Part shown: positions 15,528 through 24,404 of the stretch, in pieces
Numbering within the stretch: the stretch's first letter is position 1
Layout of the letters: every line of letters begins with the position of its first letter
Assembly (NCBI RefSeq): GCF_900002405.1
Contig: NZ_LK995465.1
Location: forward strand, 9,612-54,922
DNA: 45,311 nucleotides
Reading direction: 5' to 3'
Origin: Actinomyces succiniciruminis
GTDB lineage: Bacteria > Actinomycetota > Actinomycetes > Actinomycetales > Actinomycetaceae
Notes under the pieces: generated by a model
Database searches by the model: none
The model's input: the letters and a program-made list of their open reading frames with translations, nothing else
Told to the model about the DNA's origin: nothing
Position numbers and translations under genes: made by a program

Positions 15528-16751
15528 GTGTCTGTGTTCTCTTCGCTACGTTCATCCCTTGCCTCGTCGCAATCGTTGCTCCTGCCCGTACCGGACGAGC
15601 CGGGTCTGTGGCGACCAACGCGCCGGACGCACCTGCTGCACCTGGGCGTGGCCGTGTTCCTGTTGATCTTCGCATACCTCTTCACGGGACTGCCTCACGA
15701 ACCGGTGCCAGTTGGGCTGACGGTGCTCGCCTGCATTGCGCTCCCTGTGTTCTCTGCGATGCCGGTAGCCGGCATGTTGCTGGGCATCGTGGCGACGTGG
15801 GCTGCTTCATCTGTTGAACAGGACACCGGTATCGTTGCGACTCTGGCGGTATGGGGTGTAATTGGCATATTGATTGCCCGCGGTCACCCTAGGTGGATAG
15901 CTTATTGCTTCGCGTATCTGGTTGCTGTTCCAGTAGTTTGGGTCTCGGCGCGTCAGGGGCAATGGGTTGATGGTTTTATTTGGATAGTGCTTGTTGGGAT
16001 TCCCTGTGTGGTGCTGGGTGAACTATTGCGCCGTCAGCGCGACCGCGCCAAAGAAAACGCTCGTGACAGGCGTCAGGCGCTGGTACGGCAGCGTCGGCTT
16101 ATCGCCTCCGAGCTACATGATACGGTCGCGCGTGACCTCACCTACGCGGTAATGACTGCCGAGCAATTGAAGTTCACTCACCCAGAAGACGATGATCTCT
16201 TGCGTGGACTTGATGCTGTGATCGAACCCGTGCGCACGGCCGTGGGCCAACTACGGCGCAGCCTGCAGAATATAACCGCGGCGGACAATGATGACGCTGT
16301 GCTGCTTTCGTCTGTCACATCGCCGCGGCCTATTACATCAGTGCTCGCGGATGCACGGCGCGTGCTAGAGGCGCGTGGAGCTTCGTTGGAGGTTGAAGGA
16401 GTGGAACTGTTCGAGAGTGAGGGAGTCCTCACTCCGGGTACGCGGCAACAGGTGCTGCGGGTGGTCAACGAGCTTATTGATAACGCTACTAAATATACAT
16501 CCGTCGATGGTCGAGTCCGAATAACGGTTGAGATCAATGGCCGTGCGCTCGAATGTATGGTAACGAACCCCATTGATGTGAACCCCTCGAAGGATGTCAC
16601 GCTCTCGTCGGGGATCGGTCTGGAGGGTGCGCGCCGACGGGTAGAGACCCTGGGTGGAGAGCTTGTCACTAACCAGGGCGGAGGGCGCTGGACGGCGGCT
16701 TTTACCGTACCTGTGCGGGGTGCGTGGCAGAACGCGTTGAAGCTGGGGTAA
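15528..16751 (+). CDS. Sensor histidine kinase (HisKA_3 / NarX-like)
   Basis: A 407-residue membrane kinase with five or six membrane segments between about 34 and 167 and no large extracellular sensor domain. It is followed by a short linker and the dimerisation/phospho-acceptor helix with His197 in ASELHDTVARDL. The ATPase domain has the N-box VVNELIDNA (312-320) and the G-box SGIGLEGARRRVE. This short sensor type often detects signals within or at the membrane, including peptides and cell-wall stress. The start is a GTG at 15528 with GGGAG upstream. It is divergent from its response regulator. The DNA here is visibly AT-richer than the neighbouring operon, especially 15840-16660, which may mean separate acquisition. 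Confidence 0.95.
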   Translation: MSVFSSLRSSLASSQSLLLPVPDEPGLWRPTRRTHLLHLGVAVFLLIFAYLFTGLPHEPVPVGLTVLACIALPVFSAMPVAGMLLGIVATWAASSVEQDTGIVATLAVWGVIGILIARGHPRWIAYCFAYLVAVPVVWVSARQGQWVDGFIWIVLVGIPCVVLGELLRRQRDRAKENARDRRQALVRQRRLIASELHDTVARDLTYAVMTAEQLKFTHPEDDDLLRGLDAVIEPVRTAVGQLRRSLQNITAADNDDAVLLSSVTSPRPITSVLADARRVLEARGASLEVEGVELFESEGVLTPGTRQQVLRVVNELIDNATKYTSVDGRVRITVEINGRALECMVTNPIDVNPSKDVTLSSGIGLEGARRRVETLGGELVTNQGGGRWTAAFTVPVRGAWQNALKLG

Positions 16752-16915
16752 GTCAATCACCTGCCCGGTGTATAACTCTACTCCTTCCGGTGGACGCGGA
16801 TGCTATAGAACTACTACCAAAGTTGCGTGCGAATATGGACCTACGTGGTATGGCCGTTGTGAGGTGTTGTGGTGCATGATGGACTTAAGCGTCCAAACGC
16901 AAAGGAAGGTTGTTC

Positions 16916-17110
16916 ATGTCTTCGTGCGCCCGCATTCCTGCTCTGTTCGTCAGTGCCGCTCTCGTGGTATGTTCGCTGTCAGTTAGTGGTGTAGATGGTT
17001 CCGGTCAGCGGTTTATCGGTGATGCTGAGACTGCTGTTTTCGTTGCGCCGGCCAATATCAATTTTTGTCCCGTTATTGCTGGTCAACGTATTGGTCGCTG
17101 CGCTAGGTGA
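16916..17110 (+). CDS. Short secreted-looking ORF (64 aa), possibly a truncated gene
   Basis: A strong Shine-Dalgarno site (AAAGGAAGG, 16901-16909) lies 6 nt before ATG, better than most in the window. The product starts MSSCARIPALFVSAALVVCS, a short signal-peptide-like stretch, and has cysteines at 4, 19, 51 and 62. I recognise no family. A second frame from 16995 gives LRLLFSLRRPISIFVPLLLV, which reads like a membrane protein fragment, so one of the two may be the relic of a larger gene cut off by the methyltransferase remnant next door. The tract 16752-16915 before it shows nothing else I can name. Confidence 0.35.
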   Translation: MSSCARIPALFVSAALVVCSLSVSGVDGSGQRFIGDAETAVFVAPANINFCPVIAGQRIGRCAR

Positions 17111-18273
17111 CCGCACGGATTGTTCTCGGTGTGCCTGTGTGAGCCTTGACCGAGCTGACGCAGCTGGCCCAGGTTGGGGAACCGCATCTGCCGCAGATCA
17201 CCGGCGTTGACCTGGGTATGGCCGGAGAAGACTCGGAAGTAATCGTCAACCGGTTTCGAGTTCAGCCAGACCGCTAAGCCGACAGCAACCTCGGGGTCCA
17301 GCCCGTGCCCAGCGCAGTGGATGTAGTTCAACTTGTTGTCGAACGCTGGCTGCCTGCCGTCGTCGGACCACACGGCGGCGACCAGGCGCCGCTTCTCCTC
17401 CTTCGCGGAGAAGCGTTTGACCAGAACATATGTGCCTGCCGGGACCAGGAACTTCGTGCGCACCGGTTCGGTCGCACGGAACCACTGCGGTTTCCTCACG
17501 CTATCGCGGGGATGCACTACTCGCTGCCGGGTGATATTGGCCGGGTACACCATCGGTACGGCACCGTCGGACGGCTCGTATGCCAAGTATTCACGGGATC
17601 GGAAGTTCACCACGCGTCCGGTTGAAACCGTCATGCCGAGGTCGGCAAGCGTGTATCTGGCGCAGTTCATCCACTTGACCGCCTCGGCGTCCTGTGAGGA
17701 TGCGGGAACGAACACGAAGTCATTCGTGACTACCTGAGCTGCCGATACATGTCGCGTCACGGGCGTGTCATGGTGATCCACGGATGAGGAGAGACGAATC
17801 GTGTCCGGCTGTGGACCGTTTATGGCAGACACAATGATCGTCTCCTGAAGTACTCCCAGGTCGCCGAATACCTCGGAACGTGACTGGAAGGTGTGGATGG
17901 CGTCGATCCCAAACGATGCCAGCAGAGTGCGACGGAAGTGGCTGAAGTAGGTGCCGTTCATCCACGAGCGCGGTGTGATGGAGACCTGCTGTCCGCCGGC
18001 GTCCAGCAGGAGTGCGCCAAGCGCCATGAAACCAGCGTAGATATTGGGAACGGCTATGCCTGCGCTGCGAAGATCGGAATCCAGCGTCGAGCGAGAGCGG
18101 ATCTTGTGGTACGGCGGATTCTGAATCACCAGGTCGAAGTGCTCATCCGTGTGCAGCGCCCACTGCACGAAGTCGCTCTTGACCAACGACGTGCGTACGC
18201 CCGAATCGGCAGCACAGTAGGCTCCCCAGTGCCGCCTGGCGCCGGTTCGCGGCACGCTCCAGAAGATTCATGC
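17083..18273 (-). pseudogene. Broken N6-adenine DNA methyltransferase (Eco57I/PstI-like), internally deleted
   Basis: The frame starting in the region of 18255 contains the catalytic motif IQNPPYHKI, the Eco57I-type NPPY, followed by recognition-domain segments (RSWMNGTYFSHFRR, VFGDLGVLQETIIVSA, YPANITRQRVVHP, TYVLVKRFSAKEEKRRLVAA, AFDNKLNYIHC). An ATG at 18273 in another frame gives MNLLERAANRRQA, which looks like the true N-terminus of this family. The cofactor-binding part expected between them (motif I, about 100 residues) is absent and the frames do not match. The C-terminus also drifts after about 17150 (QVNAGDLRQMRFPNL, then a non-family tail). I infer a dead gene of a type II restriction-modification system whose nuclease is lost. 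It is the second such relic in this window. Confidence 0.75.
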
Positions 18274-18312
18274 CAGCCAGCGTACCGGTCCGCTGTGACG
18301 CGAACTTGCTGA

Positions 18313-18454
18313 CTAGTTATCGTCGGTGCGGAGAACTGCGTCCAGGCGCTCGGCCAAGTCGGGCAGGTCAGGCCGCGGCATAGAGTGTCTCCGCGTCGGC
18401 AAGGACCTGTTCTCGGATGAGCGGGCGCAGGGAGCGGCGGAGATCTGGTCGCCG
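18313..18454 (-). pseudogene. Coding remnant of unknown identity between acetyltransferase and methyltransferase relic
   Basis: The reverse strand directly after the acetyltransferase stop reads LRRSLRPLIREQVLADAETL then a stop. A shifted frame continues RPDLPDLAERLDAVLRTDDN and stops at 18313. Together these resemble the C-terminus of one protein with a single frameshift. The family is not recognised. It may belong to the decayed restriction-modification locus. Confidence 0.3.
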
Positions 18455-19102
18455 CTAGTCCTGCGCCGTTTTCACCTCGCGCAGCACCCGGGCGGGCACG
18501 CCGCCCACCACAACGCCCGCGGGCACATCCCGGGTGACCACCGCCCCGGCGGCCACGATCGCACCGGCCCCGATACTCACCCCCGGGCAGACGACGGCGC
18601 CCGCCCCGATCCACACGTCGTCGCCGATGCTGATGGGGGCGGGCAGCAGCGTGCCGCGCTCGGCCACGGGCTCGGCATGGTTGAGGGTCGCCAGCACCAC
18701 GCGATGGCCGATCAGCACCCGGTTGCCGATGCTGATGCCGCCCTGGTCCTGGAAGCAGCAGCCGGCGTTGATGAAGACATTGTCTCCGATGTGAATGTTG
18801 CGGCCGAAGTCCGTGTGGAACGGGGGCACCAGGCCCAGCGTCCGGTTCACCGGCGTGCCGCTCAGGTGCGCGAAGAGTTCCTGAACCTCGGCGGGGGAGT
18901 GGTAGGCCCCGTTGAGCTCGGCCGTCACCCGCAGGGCCTCCTGCATCGTCCGGCCGGAAACACCCTTAAGCGGCGAGTCAGACGTGATCGGCAGTCCCGC
19001 GGCCGTGTGGGCCACAAGGTCCTGCGGGCCGAGGACGGCGCCGCCGCCGGGCTGCATGCCCGACGACGGCGCCGCCTCCAGCGATTGAGCCGCGGATGTC
19101 AT
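18455..19102 (-). CDS. Maltose/galactoside O-acetyltransferase-like protein
   Basis: A 215-residue left-handed beta-helix acetyltransferase. An N-terminal helical part (about 40-80, the maltose-acetyltransferase cap) precedes hexapeptide repeats (about 98-205: [60 protein letters not shown]). The His in TLNHAEP is the expected catalytic base of the LacA/Maa family, which moves acetyl from acetyl-CoA to a sugar hydroxyl. The first 40 residues are Ala/Gly-rich and not typical. The gene follows the alcohol dehydrogenase with 4 bp between them and is probably co-transcribed. The real acceptor is unknown. Confidence 0.88.
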   Translation of the reverse strand: MTSAAQSLEAAPSSGMQPGGGAVLGPQDLVAHTAAGLPITSDSPLKGVSGRTMQEALRVTAELNGAYHSPAEVQELFAHLSGTPVNRTLGLVPPFHTDFGRNIHIGDNVFINAGCCFQDQGGISIGNRVLIGHRVVLATLNHAEPVAERGTLLPAPISIGDDVWIGAGAVVCPGVSIGAGAIVAAGAVVTRDVPAGVVVGGVPARVLREVKTAQD

Positions 19103-19106
19103 CGGC

Positions 19107-20153
19107 TCAGACCTCGAGCAGGACCTTGATCTCGCGGCGCTCGTCCATGGCCTTGTAGCCCTCGGCGGCGTCGTCGAGCGGAATGCGGGTGGTGAAGACC
19201 TTGCCGGGGTGGATCTCGTCGGCCTGGATGCGCCTGATCAGGTCGGGCAGGAAGCGGCGCACCGGGGCGGGGCCGCCGTGCAGGTGCACCTCGGCGAAGA
19301 ACAGGCCGGTGCCGTCGATCTGCTGATCGTGGCCCACGCCGACGAAGCCGACGTAACCGCCGGGCCGGCAGGAGGCGATGGCCTGGTCCATGGAAACCTG
19401 GTTGCCGACCGCCTCGACCACGCCGTGGGCGCCGTAGCCGCCGGTCAGCTCCTTGACCTTGGCCGCGCCCTCCTCACCGCGCTCGGCGATGACGACGTCG
19501 GCGCCGAACTCGCGCGCCAGGGCGGCCCGGTCCTCGTGGCGGGAGAAGGCGATGACCTTCTCGGCGCCGAGCGCCTTGGCGGCCAGCACCGCGGACAGGC
19601 CCACGGCGCCGTCGCCGACGACGGCGATGTTCTTGCCCGGTCCGGCCTCGGCGGCCACCGCACCGAACCAGCCGGTGCCCAGCACGTCGGAGGCGGCCAG
19701 GTAGTCGGCCAGGCGGTCGGGGTCGTCGGGCTCCCCGCCGGGCACGGCCACCAGTGAGCCGTCGGCCAGCTCCACGCGCATGTACTGCGCCTGGGAGCCG
19801 GTGTAGGAGCCGGCGTTGGCGCAGCGGGACGGGTAGCCGGCCTGGCAGATCTCACAGGTGCCGTCCGAGAGCATGAAGGAGCCGATCACGAAGTCGCCGA
19901 CCTTGAGGGTCTTCACCTCGTCGCCGGCCTCCACGATGGTGCCGACGTACTCGTGCCCCATGGGGCGGTTCTCCACCGGCTCCAGGCCCCGGTAGGGCCA
20001 CAGGTCGGAGCCGCAGATGCAGGCGGCGGCCAGCTTGATGACGACGTCGGTGGGCTTGACCACGCGGGGCACCTCCACGTCCTCGACGACGACGTCGCCG
20101 GGGGCGCGCATGATGACGGCGCGCATGGTCTCGGGCAGAGTTGTGGCGGTCAC
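19107..20153 (-). CDS. Zinc-dependent alcohol dehydrogenase family protein
   Basis: A medium-chain dehydrogenase of 348 residues. The catalytic zinc site is [10 protein letters not shown] with the GHEYVG motif. The structural-zinc region is reduced to [12 protein letters not shown], three cysteines in the usual loop. The NAD(P) fold shows [20 protein letters not shown]. Substrate and cofactor cannot be read from sequence. The GTG at 20153 ([13 protein letters not shown]) is chosen because GAGGAG lies 7-8 nt before it; an open frame continues 21 codons further upstream without support. It is probably an operon with the acetyltransferase behind it. The 20154-20286 gap has no gene. Confidence 0.93.
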   Translation of the reverse strand: MTATTLPETMRAVIMRAPGDVVVEDVEVPRVVKPTDVVIKLAAACICGSDLWPYRGLEPVENRPMGHEYVGTIVEAGDEVKTLKVGDFVIGSFMLSDGTCEICQAGYPSRCANAGSYTGSQAQYMRVELADGSLVAVPGGEPDDPDRLADYLAASDVLGTGWFGAVAAEAGPGKNIAVVGDGAVGLSAVLAAKALGAEKVIAFSRHEDRAALAREFGADVVIAERGEEGAAKVKELTGGYGAHGVVEAVGNQVSMDQAIASCRPGGYVGFVGVGHDQQIDGTGLFFAEVHLHGGPAPVRRFLPDLIRRIQADEIHPGKVFTTRIPLDDAAEGYKAMDERREIKVLLEV

Positions 20154-20286
20154 GAATACTCCTCGATTCGGGATGATGCGGGCGGACAACCCGCATCGGT
20201 TGTTCCTCGCCGACAAGGTTAAAACCGTCCCGGCGTCCGTCGCCAGGTATTGCCAGGGCCTGGCGACACGCCGCCGCGCCTGCCGA

Positions 20287-21099
20287 CTATTGCCTCCTGC
20301 GCGGCAGCGGCAGAACCAGCGGGGTGTCCGTGAGCGGGTCCGGGGTCACGTGCACTTCCAGGCCGAACACCTCCTGCACCAGCTGCGGGGTGACCACCTC
20401 CCGCGGGGTGCCATTGGCCATAATGCGGCCCGAGCGCATGGCGATGATCCGATCCGCGTAGCGGCACGCCTGGTTCAAATCGTGCAGGACCGCCACGATC
20501 GTGGTGCCCAGCTCGGCGTTCAGCTCCCGGCACAGCTCCAGCACGTCCACCTGGTGGGCCAGATCCAGGTAGGTGGTGGGCTCATCCAGCAGCAGTACGT
20601 CGGTGCGCTGGGCCAGCGCCATGGCTATCCACACCCGCTGCCGCTGCCCGCCGGACAGGGAGGCGACCCGCCTGCGGGCCAGGTCGGCCACATGCGTGCG
20701 CTCCATCGCCGCCGTCACCGCCTCGTCGTCCTGCTCGGACCACTGGTGCAGCAGCGACTGGTAGGGATAGCGGCCGCGGGCCACCAGCTCGTGCACGGTG
20801 ATGCCGGTGGGGGCGATCGAGGACTGGGCGAGCATGCCGACCCTGCGGGCGAAGGACTTCGGGCGGATGTCGGCGGCGTCCTTACCGTCGAGCAGCACCT
20901 GCCCGGCGGTGGGGGCGAGCACCCGGCTGAGCGCGCGCAGCAGCGTGGACTTCCCACAGGCATTCGGCCCCACAATCATGGTCACCGCGCCCGGCTCGAC
21001 GCGCACGGTCAGTTCGTCGATGACCGGATGCTCGGGGTGGTAGGACAGGCACACGCCCCGGGCCTGGAGCACACTCCGGCCCGGGGCGGTCTCGGCCAT
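20287..21099 (-). CDS. Iron-siderophore ABC transporter ATP-binding protein (FhuC/FecE type)
   Basis: A 270-residue ATPase with Walker A GPNACGKST, Q-loop LAQSS, signature LSGGQRQRVWIAMALAQ, Walker B VLLLDEPTTYLDL and H-loop LHDLNQACRYAD. The last two are the typical FhuC/FepC wording. It energises the two FecCD permeases at 22228-24404. It follows the lipoprotein gene by about 40 bp on the same strand. Either the ATG at 21099 or the GTG at 21108 may start it; neither has a good ribosome site. Confidence 0.95.
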   Translation of the reverse strand: MAETAPGRSVLQARGVCLSYHPEHPVIDELTVRVEPGAVTMIVGPNACGKSTLLRALSRVLAPTAGQVLLDGKDAADIRPKSFARRVGMLAQSSIAPTGITVHELVARGRYPYQSLLHQWSEQDDEAVTAAMERTHVADLARRRVASLSGGQRQRVWIAMALAQRTDVLLLDEPTTYLDLAHQVDVLELCRELNAELGTTIVAVLHDLNQACRYADRIIAMRSGRIMANGTPREVVTPQLVQEVFGLEVHVTPDPLTDTPLVLPLPRRRQ

Positions 21100-21138
21100 G
21101 GTCTGCACAGCGTTCGCGCTACTGCTCGTGAGCGGCGC

Positions 21139-22203
21139 TCACTTCACCGTCTGGGTGACGGTGTCCAGGACGAAGCGGGCCGCCGTCGGGCCGGCATTGA
21201 GATAGAAGGGATCGTCCTCCACCTGCACGGCCTGGTCGGCCTGCACCGCCGACAGCGTCGGCCACAGCGACATGCCGGTCAGCTCGGAGGCGTCCCCGCC
21301 CTGTACGCCGAACAGGATCCAGTCGGCGTCGGCCTGGTCGAGCTGCTCCTCGGAGATGTCGATGGAGGTGTCGTCGGTGAAGGTCTGGGTGTCCGGGCGG
21401 GCCACGCCCATATCGGCCAGCACCGAGCCGGCGAAGGAGACGGTCCCGAAGATGCGGGTGCGGTCGCCGTTCTTGCGCAGCAGGGACACGGTCACGTCAT
21501 CGGCGATGCCCTCACCGGCGGAGGCGGCATCGGCGTGGAAGGCCTCCAGCCACGCCTGGGCCGTCTCCGGCTTGCCCAGGGCGTCCGCCAGCAGCAGGAA
21601 GTCCTGCTTCCAGTACTGGCCGGTGCCCTGCGTGGCCACGGTCGGGGCGATCTCGCTCAGCGAGCCGTACAGGGACTCGGCGTCCTTGCCCGCGATATTC
21701 ATCAGGATCAGGTCGGGAGAGAGATTTGCGATCGCCTCCACGCTCGGCTCTGTGCGCGAGCCCACGTCGGTGATCGCCGCCAGCGCGTCGGCGTCGTCGG
21801 GGAAGGCGGTAGGCAGGTAGTCGGGGACGGTGCCGGCCCCGTCGCCGGAGGTGGCGCCGACCGGGACGATGCCGAGCGTCAGGGCGGCGTCCAGCTGGCC
21901 GGTGGAGATGATCACGACTCGTTCGGGCGCGGCTTCGATGGTGGTGTCCCCCAGGAAGTGGGTGACGGTGCGGGGGAACACGTCGTCGCCCTGACCGGAG
22001 CCCATGCCTTCGGGGATCGCGGTGGGCACGGTGGCGTCCGCCGCGGTGGTACTGGCCGCCTCCCCGGCTGCGGTGGAGGCGTCTGCCGACGCCGAGCCGG
22101 TCGCGGTGGAGGTCGTGGAGCCGGAGCAGGCGGCGAGGACGGGGACGGTGACGGCGGCGCCGAGCACGCCCAGGGCGGTGCGGCGCGAGAACAGAGAACT
22201 CAT
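21139..22203 (-). CDS. Iron-siderophore ABC transporter substrate-binding lipoprotein
   Basis: A 354-residue lipoprotein of the FepB/FhuD class. The N-terminus MSSLFSRRTALGVLGAAVTV has a twin-arginine motif (SRRTAL) followed by the lipobox LAAC (Cys26), so it is likely Tat-exported and lipid-anchored. A Ser/Thr/Ala-rich linker (about 27-60) leads to the binding domain (ERVVIISTGQLDAALTLGIV, then the long backbone helix and YLNAGPTAARFVLDTVTQ). It captures ferric siderophore or haem for the permease genes across the divergent promoter. Its ATG overlaps the iron box at 22203-22221, so transcripts here may be nearly leaderless. Confidence 0.94.
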   Translation of the reverse strand: MSSLFSRRTALGVLGAAVTVPVLAACSGSTTSTATGSASADASTAAGEAASTTAADATVPTAIPEGMGSGQGDDVFPRTVTHFLGDTTIEAAPERVVIISTGQLDAALTLGIVPVGATSGDGAGTVPDYLPTAFPDDADALAAITDVGSRTEPSVEAIANLSPDLILMNIAGKDAESLYGSLSEIAPTVATQGTGQYWKQDFLLLADALGKPETAQAWLEAFHADAASAGEGIADDVTVSLLRKNGDRTRIFGTVSFAGSVLADMGVARPDTQTFTDDTSIDISEEQLDQADADWILFGVQGGDASELTGMSLWPTLSAVQADQAVQVEDDPFYLNAGPTAARFVLDTVTQTVK

Positions 22204-22221
22204 ACGGTGAGGCTATCCTAA
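22203..22221. promoter_or_regulatory. DtxR/IdeR-like iron box
   Basis: On the reverse strand the 19 bases read TTAGGATAGCCTCACCGTA and match the DtxR/IdeR consensus TTAGGTTAGSCTAACCTAA at 15 of 19 positions, including the whole left half-site but one base. The site lies in the 24-bp space between the lipoprotein gene and the divergent permease gene and reaches the start codon of the former. One iron-loaded repressor dimer pair could thus silence both directions. Confidence 0.75.
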
Positions 22222-22227
22222 AGAACT

Positions 22228-23244
22228 ATGTTCCGTGCAAGTGGCCTCCGTCCCCTCGCCCTGGACGCGGGGGCGCTGTGCGGCGGCCTCGGCGTACTCG
22301 TCGCACTGTGTCTGCTCAGTCTCGCCGTCGGCTCCCGGCCACTCGGCCTCGCCGAGGCCTGGGAAGGGCTGCGCGCCCACGACAACACGGTCGCCTCCCT
22401 CATCGTGTGGCGGCTGCGCCTGCCCCGCACCGCCCTCGCCGTCGTCACGGGTGCCGCCCTGGCCGAGGCCGGGGTGGTGATGCAGGCCCTGACCCGCAAC
22501 CCGCTGGCCGAGCCCGGCATCCTCGGCGTCAACGCCGGCGCCTCCCTGGCGGTGGTGTTGTCCGTCTGGCTCGGCGGCATCACCACCGTGTCCGGCTATC
22601 TCTGGTTCGCCTTCGCCGGTGCGGCACTGGCCGCCGCCCTGGTCCAGCTCATGGCCCGTCGCAGCGGGGAGACCGGCCCGGCTCGACTGGTGCTGGCCGG
22701 CATCGCCCTGGGTGCGAGCCTGAACGCCATCACCGGCACCATCACGATGTACGACACCAGCGCCTTCGACTCCTACCGCTTCTGGGTGGTGGGCGCCCTC
22801 GAGGGCCGCGACGCGGCGCTGCTGGCCTGGGTGGCCCCATTCCTCGCGGTCGGGCTTGCGCTCGCTCTCGCCTCCGGACACACCCTCAACGTCCTGACCC
22901 TGGGCGAGGAACAGGCCGCCGCGCTCGGCGCCCGGCTGGGACGGGCCCGGATGCTCGCCCTGGCCGCCATCACACTGCTGTGCGGGGCCTCGACGGCGGC
23001 GGTGGGTCCCATCTCCTTCATCGGGCTGGTGGTGCCCCACGTGTTGCGGCTGGTCCTGGGGGCCGATCAGCGGCGGCTGCTGGCGGCCTCCCTGGTGGCC
23101 GGGCCGATACTGCTGCTGGCCGCGGACATCGTCGGCCGACTGGTCATCCGCCCCGACGAACTTGAGGCGGGCGTGGTCACCGCCTTCATCGGCGGGCCGG
23201 TGCTGCTGGTCATGGTGCTGCGACGTGGGGAGACGGCCGGATGA
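22228..23244 (+). CDS. FecCD-family iron-siderophore permease 1
   Basis: A 338-residue protein of about nine or ten membrane helices with the family wording RLPRTALAVVTGAALAEAGV, QALTRNPLAEPGILGVNAGA and the cytoplasmic coupling region LGARLGRARML. The terminal part GPISFIGLVVPHVLRLVLGA is diagnostic for BtuC/FecD-type permeases. It forms a heterodimer channel with the next gene and works with the divergent lipoprotein and ATPase. Start ATG at 22228 lies directly after the iron box. Stop and next start overlap (ATGA). Confidence 0.95.
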   Translation: MFRASGLRPLALDAGALCGGLGVLVALCLLSLAVGSRPLGLAEAWEGLRAHDNTVASLIVWRLRLPRTALAVVTGAALAEAGVVMQALTRNPLAEPGILGVNAGASLAVVLSVWLGGITTVSGYLWFAFAGAALAAALVQLMARRSGETGPARLVLAGIALGASLNAITGTITMYDTSAFDSYRFWVVGALEGRDAALLAWVAPFLAVGLALALASGHTLNVLTLGEEQAAALGARLGRARMLALAAITLLCGASTAAVGPISFIGLVVPHVLRLVLGADQRRLLAASLVAGPILLLAADIVGRLVIRPDELEAGVVTAFIGGPVLLVMVLRRGETAG

Positions 23245-24404
23245 GGGCGTGGGGCAACGGTGCGGGGGCGTCGCGCGGCCAGGCGGCGCGTTCCGCGGGC
23301 TTGCGCACCGTCGCGGGGCCCGATGCCGACACACGGGCCGCGCATGCCGTGGGCCCGCCCGCCGGGCGTCTCCTGCTGCGCCCGGGCCCGGGCCGCAGTT
23401 TGATGGTGCGCCGTCGCGCCCTGGCTGTGGCGACGGCGCTGGTGGCAGTAGCCGCCGCGGTCGGCGCCTACACGCTACTGACCGGTGCCTATGAGCTGTC
23501 CGCCGCAGATGCCCTGCGCGTACTTGCCGGCGGCGGCAGCGAGCTGGACCGGTTCATCGTGTTGGGGCAGCGGCTGCCCCGCATAGTCGCCGCCGCCCTG
23601 ATCGGGGCCATGCTGGCGCTGTCGGGCGCCATCTTTCAGAGCCTGTCCCACAACCCACTGGGCAGCCCCGACATCGTCGGCTTCACCACCGGCGCCACCA
23701 CGGGCGGCCTACTGGTCATTCTCGTGTCCGCTACCTCCTCCACTGCCACCATCGCCCTGGGCACCACCGTCGGCGGCTTCGCCACCGCCGCCGTAGTGGT
23801 GATGGTGGCCTTGCGGCGCGGCGGGGCCGGCGAGAACCTGGTGCTGGCGGGCGTCGCCCTGTCCCAGACCCTCTCCGCACTCAACGACTACCTGCTCTCG
23901 CGCGCCACCATCCAACAGGCCGAGGTGGCCCGTGCCTGGCAGTACGGGTCCCTGAACGCCATCACCTGGGCACAGGTGCGGCCGCTGATCGTGGGGGCCG
24001 CCCTTCTCATTCCACTTTCCGCCTGGATGGGTCGGCCCGCCGCGGTCCTGGAGCTGGGTGACGACGCCGCCACCTCCCTCGGGCTGGGCGTGGGACGGCT
24101 ACGGGCCGCGATGGTCGGCTACGGGGTGGTGCTCGCAGCCGTGTGCGTGGCCGTGGCCGGCCCCATCGGATTCCTGGCACTGGCAGCACCCCAGTTGGCG
24201 CAGCGACTGGCCCGGACGGCGGGGCTGACGCTGTCCGTCTCCGCCGCCATGGGCGCCGCGCTGCTGGTGGTCGCCGACCTGCTGGCGCAGCGGCTGCTGG
24301 CACCCTTCCAGATCCCGGTCGGTTTGCTGTCGGCCGCCTGCGGCGGGCTGTACCTCATGTGGCTGTTGGGGCTGCGAGCACCAGGCGGACCTGGGCGGCC
24401 TTGA
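23241..24404 (+). CDS. FecCD-family iron-siderophore permease 2
   Basis: The second channel subunit, 387 residues. Core motifs are RLPRIVAAALIGAMLALSGA, QSLSHNPLGSPDIVGFTTGA, LGLGVGRLRAAMVG and AGPIGFLALAAPQLAQRLAR. The first ~55 residues are a basic, Gly/Ala-rich extension not usual in the family; an internal ATG at residue 55 (MVRRRALAVATALV) could be the true start, but the ATGA overlap favours the longer form. The last 50 bp overlap the 3' end of the convergent modBC fusion, so their transcripts are mutually antisense at the ends. Confidence 0.93.
   Translation: MRAWGNGAGASRGQAARSAGLRTVAGPDADTRAAHAVGPPAGRLLLRPGPGRSLMVRRRALAVATALVAVAAAVGAYTLLTGAYELSAADALRVLAGGGSELDRFIVLGQRLPRIVAAALIGAMLALSGAIFQSLSHNPLGSPDIVGFTTGATTGGLLVILVSATSSTATIALGTTVGGFATAAVVVMVALRRGGAGENLVLAGVALSQTLSALNDYLLSRATIQQAEVARAWQYGSLNAITWAQVRPLIVGAALLIPLSAWMGRPAAVLELGDDAATSLGLGVGRLRAAMVGYGVVLAAVCVAVAGPIGFLALAAPQLAQRLARTAGLTLSVSAAMGAALLVVADLLAQRLLAPFQIPVGLLSAACGGLYLMWLLGLRAPGGPGRP

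Noticed and set aside
20017-22221. A 734-residue plus-strand open frame over the iron ATPase and lipoprotein
   Set aside because: It is an antisense shadow; the reverse strand holds well-formed FhuC and lipoprotein genes.
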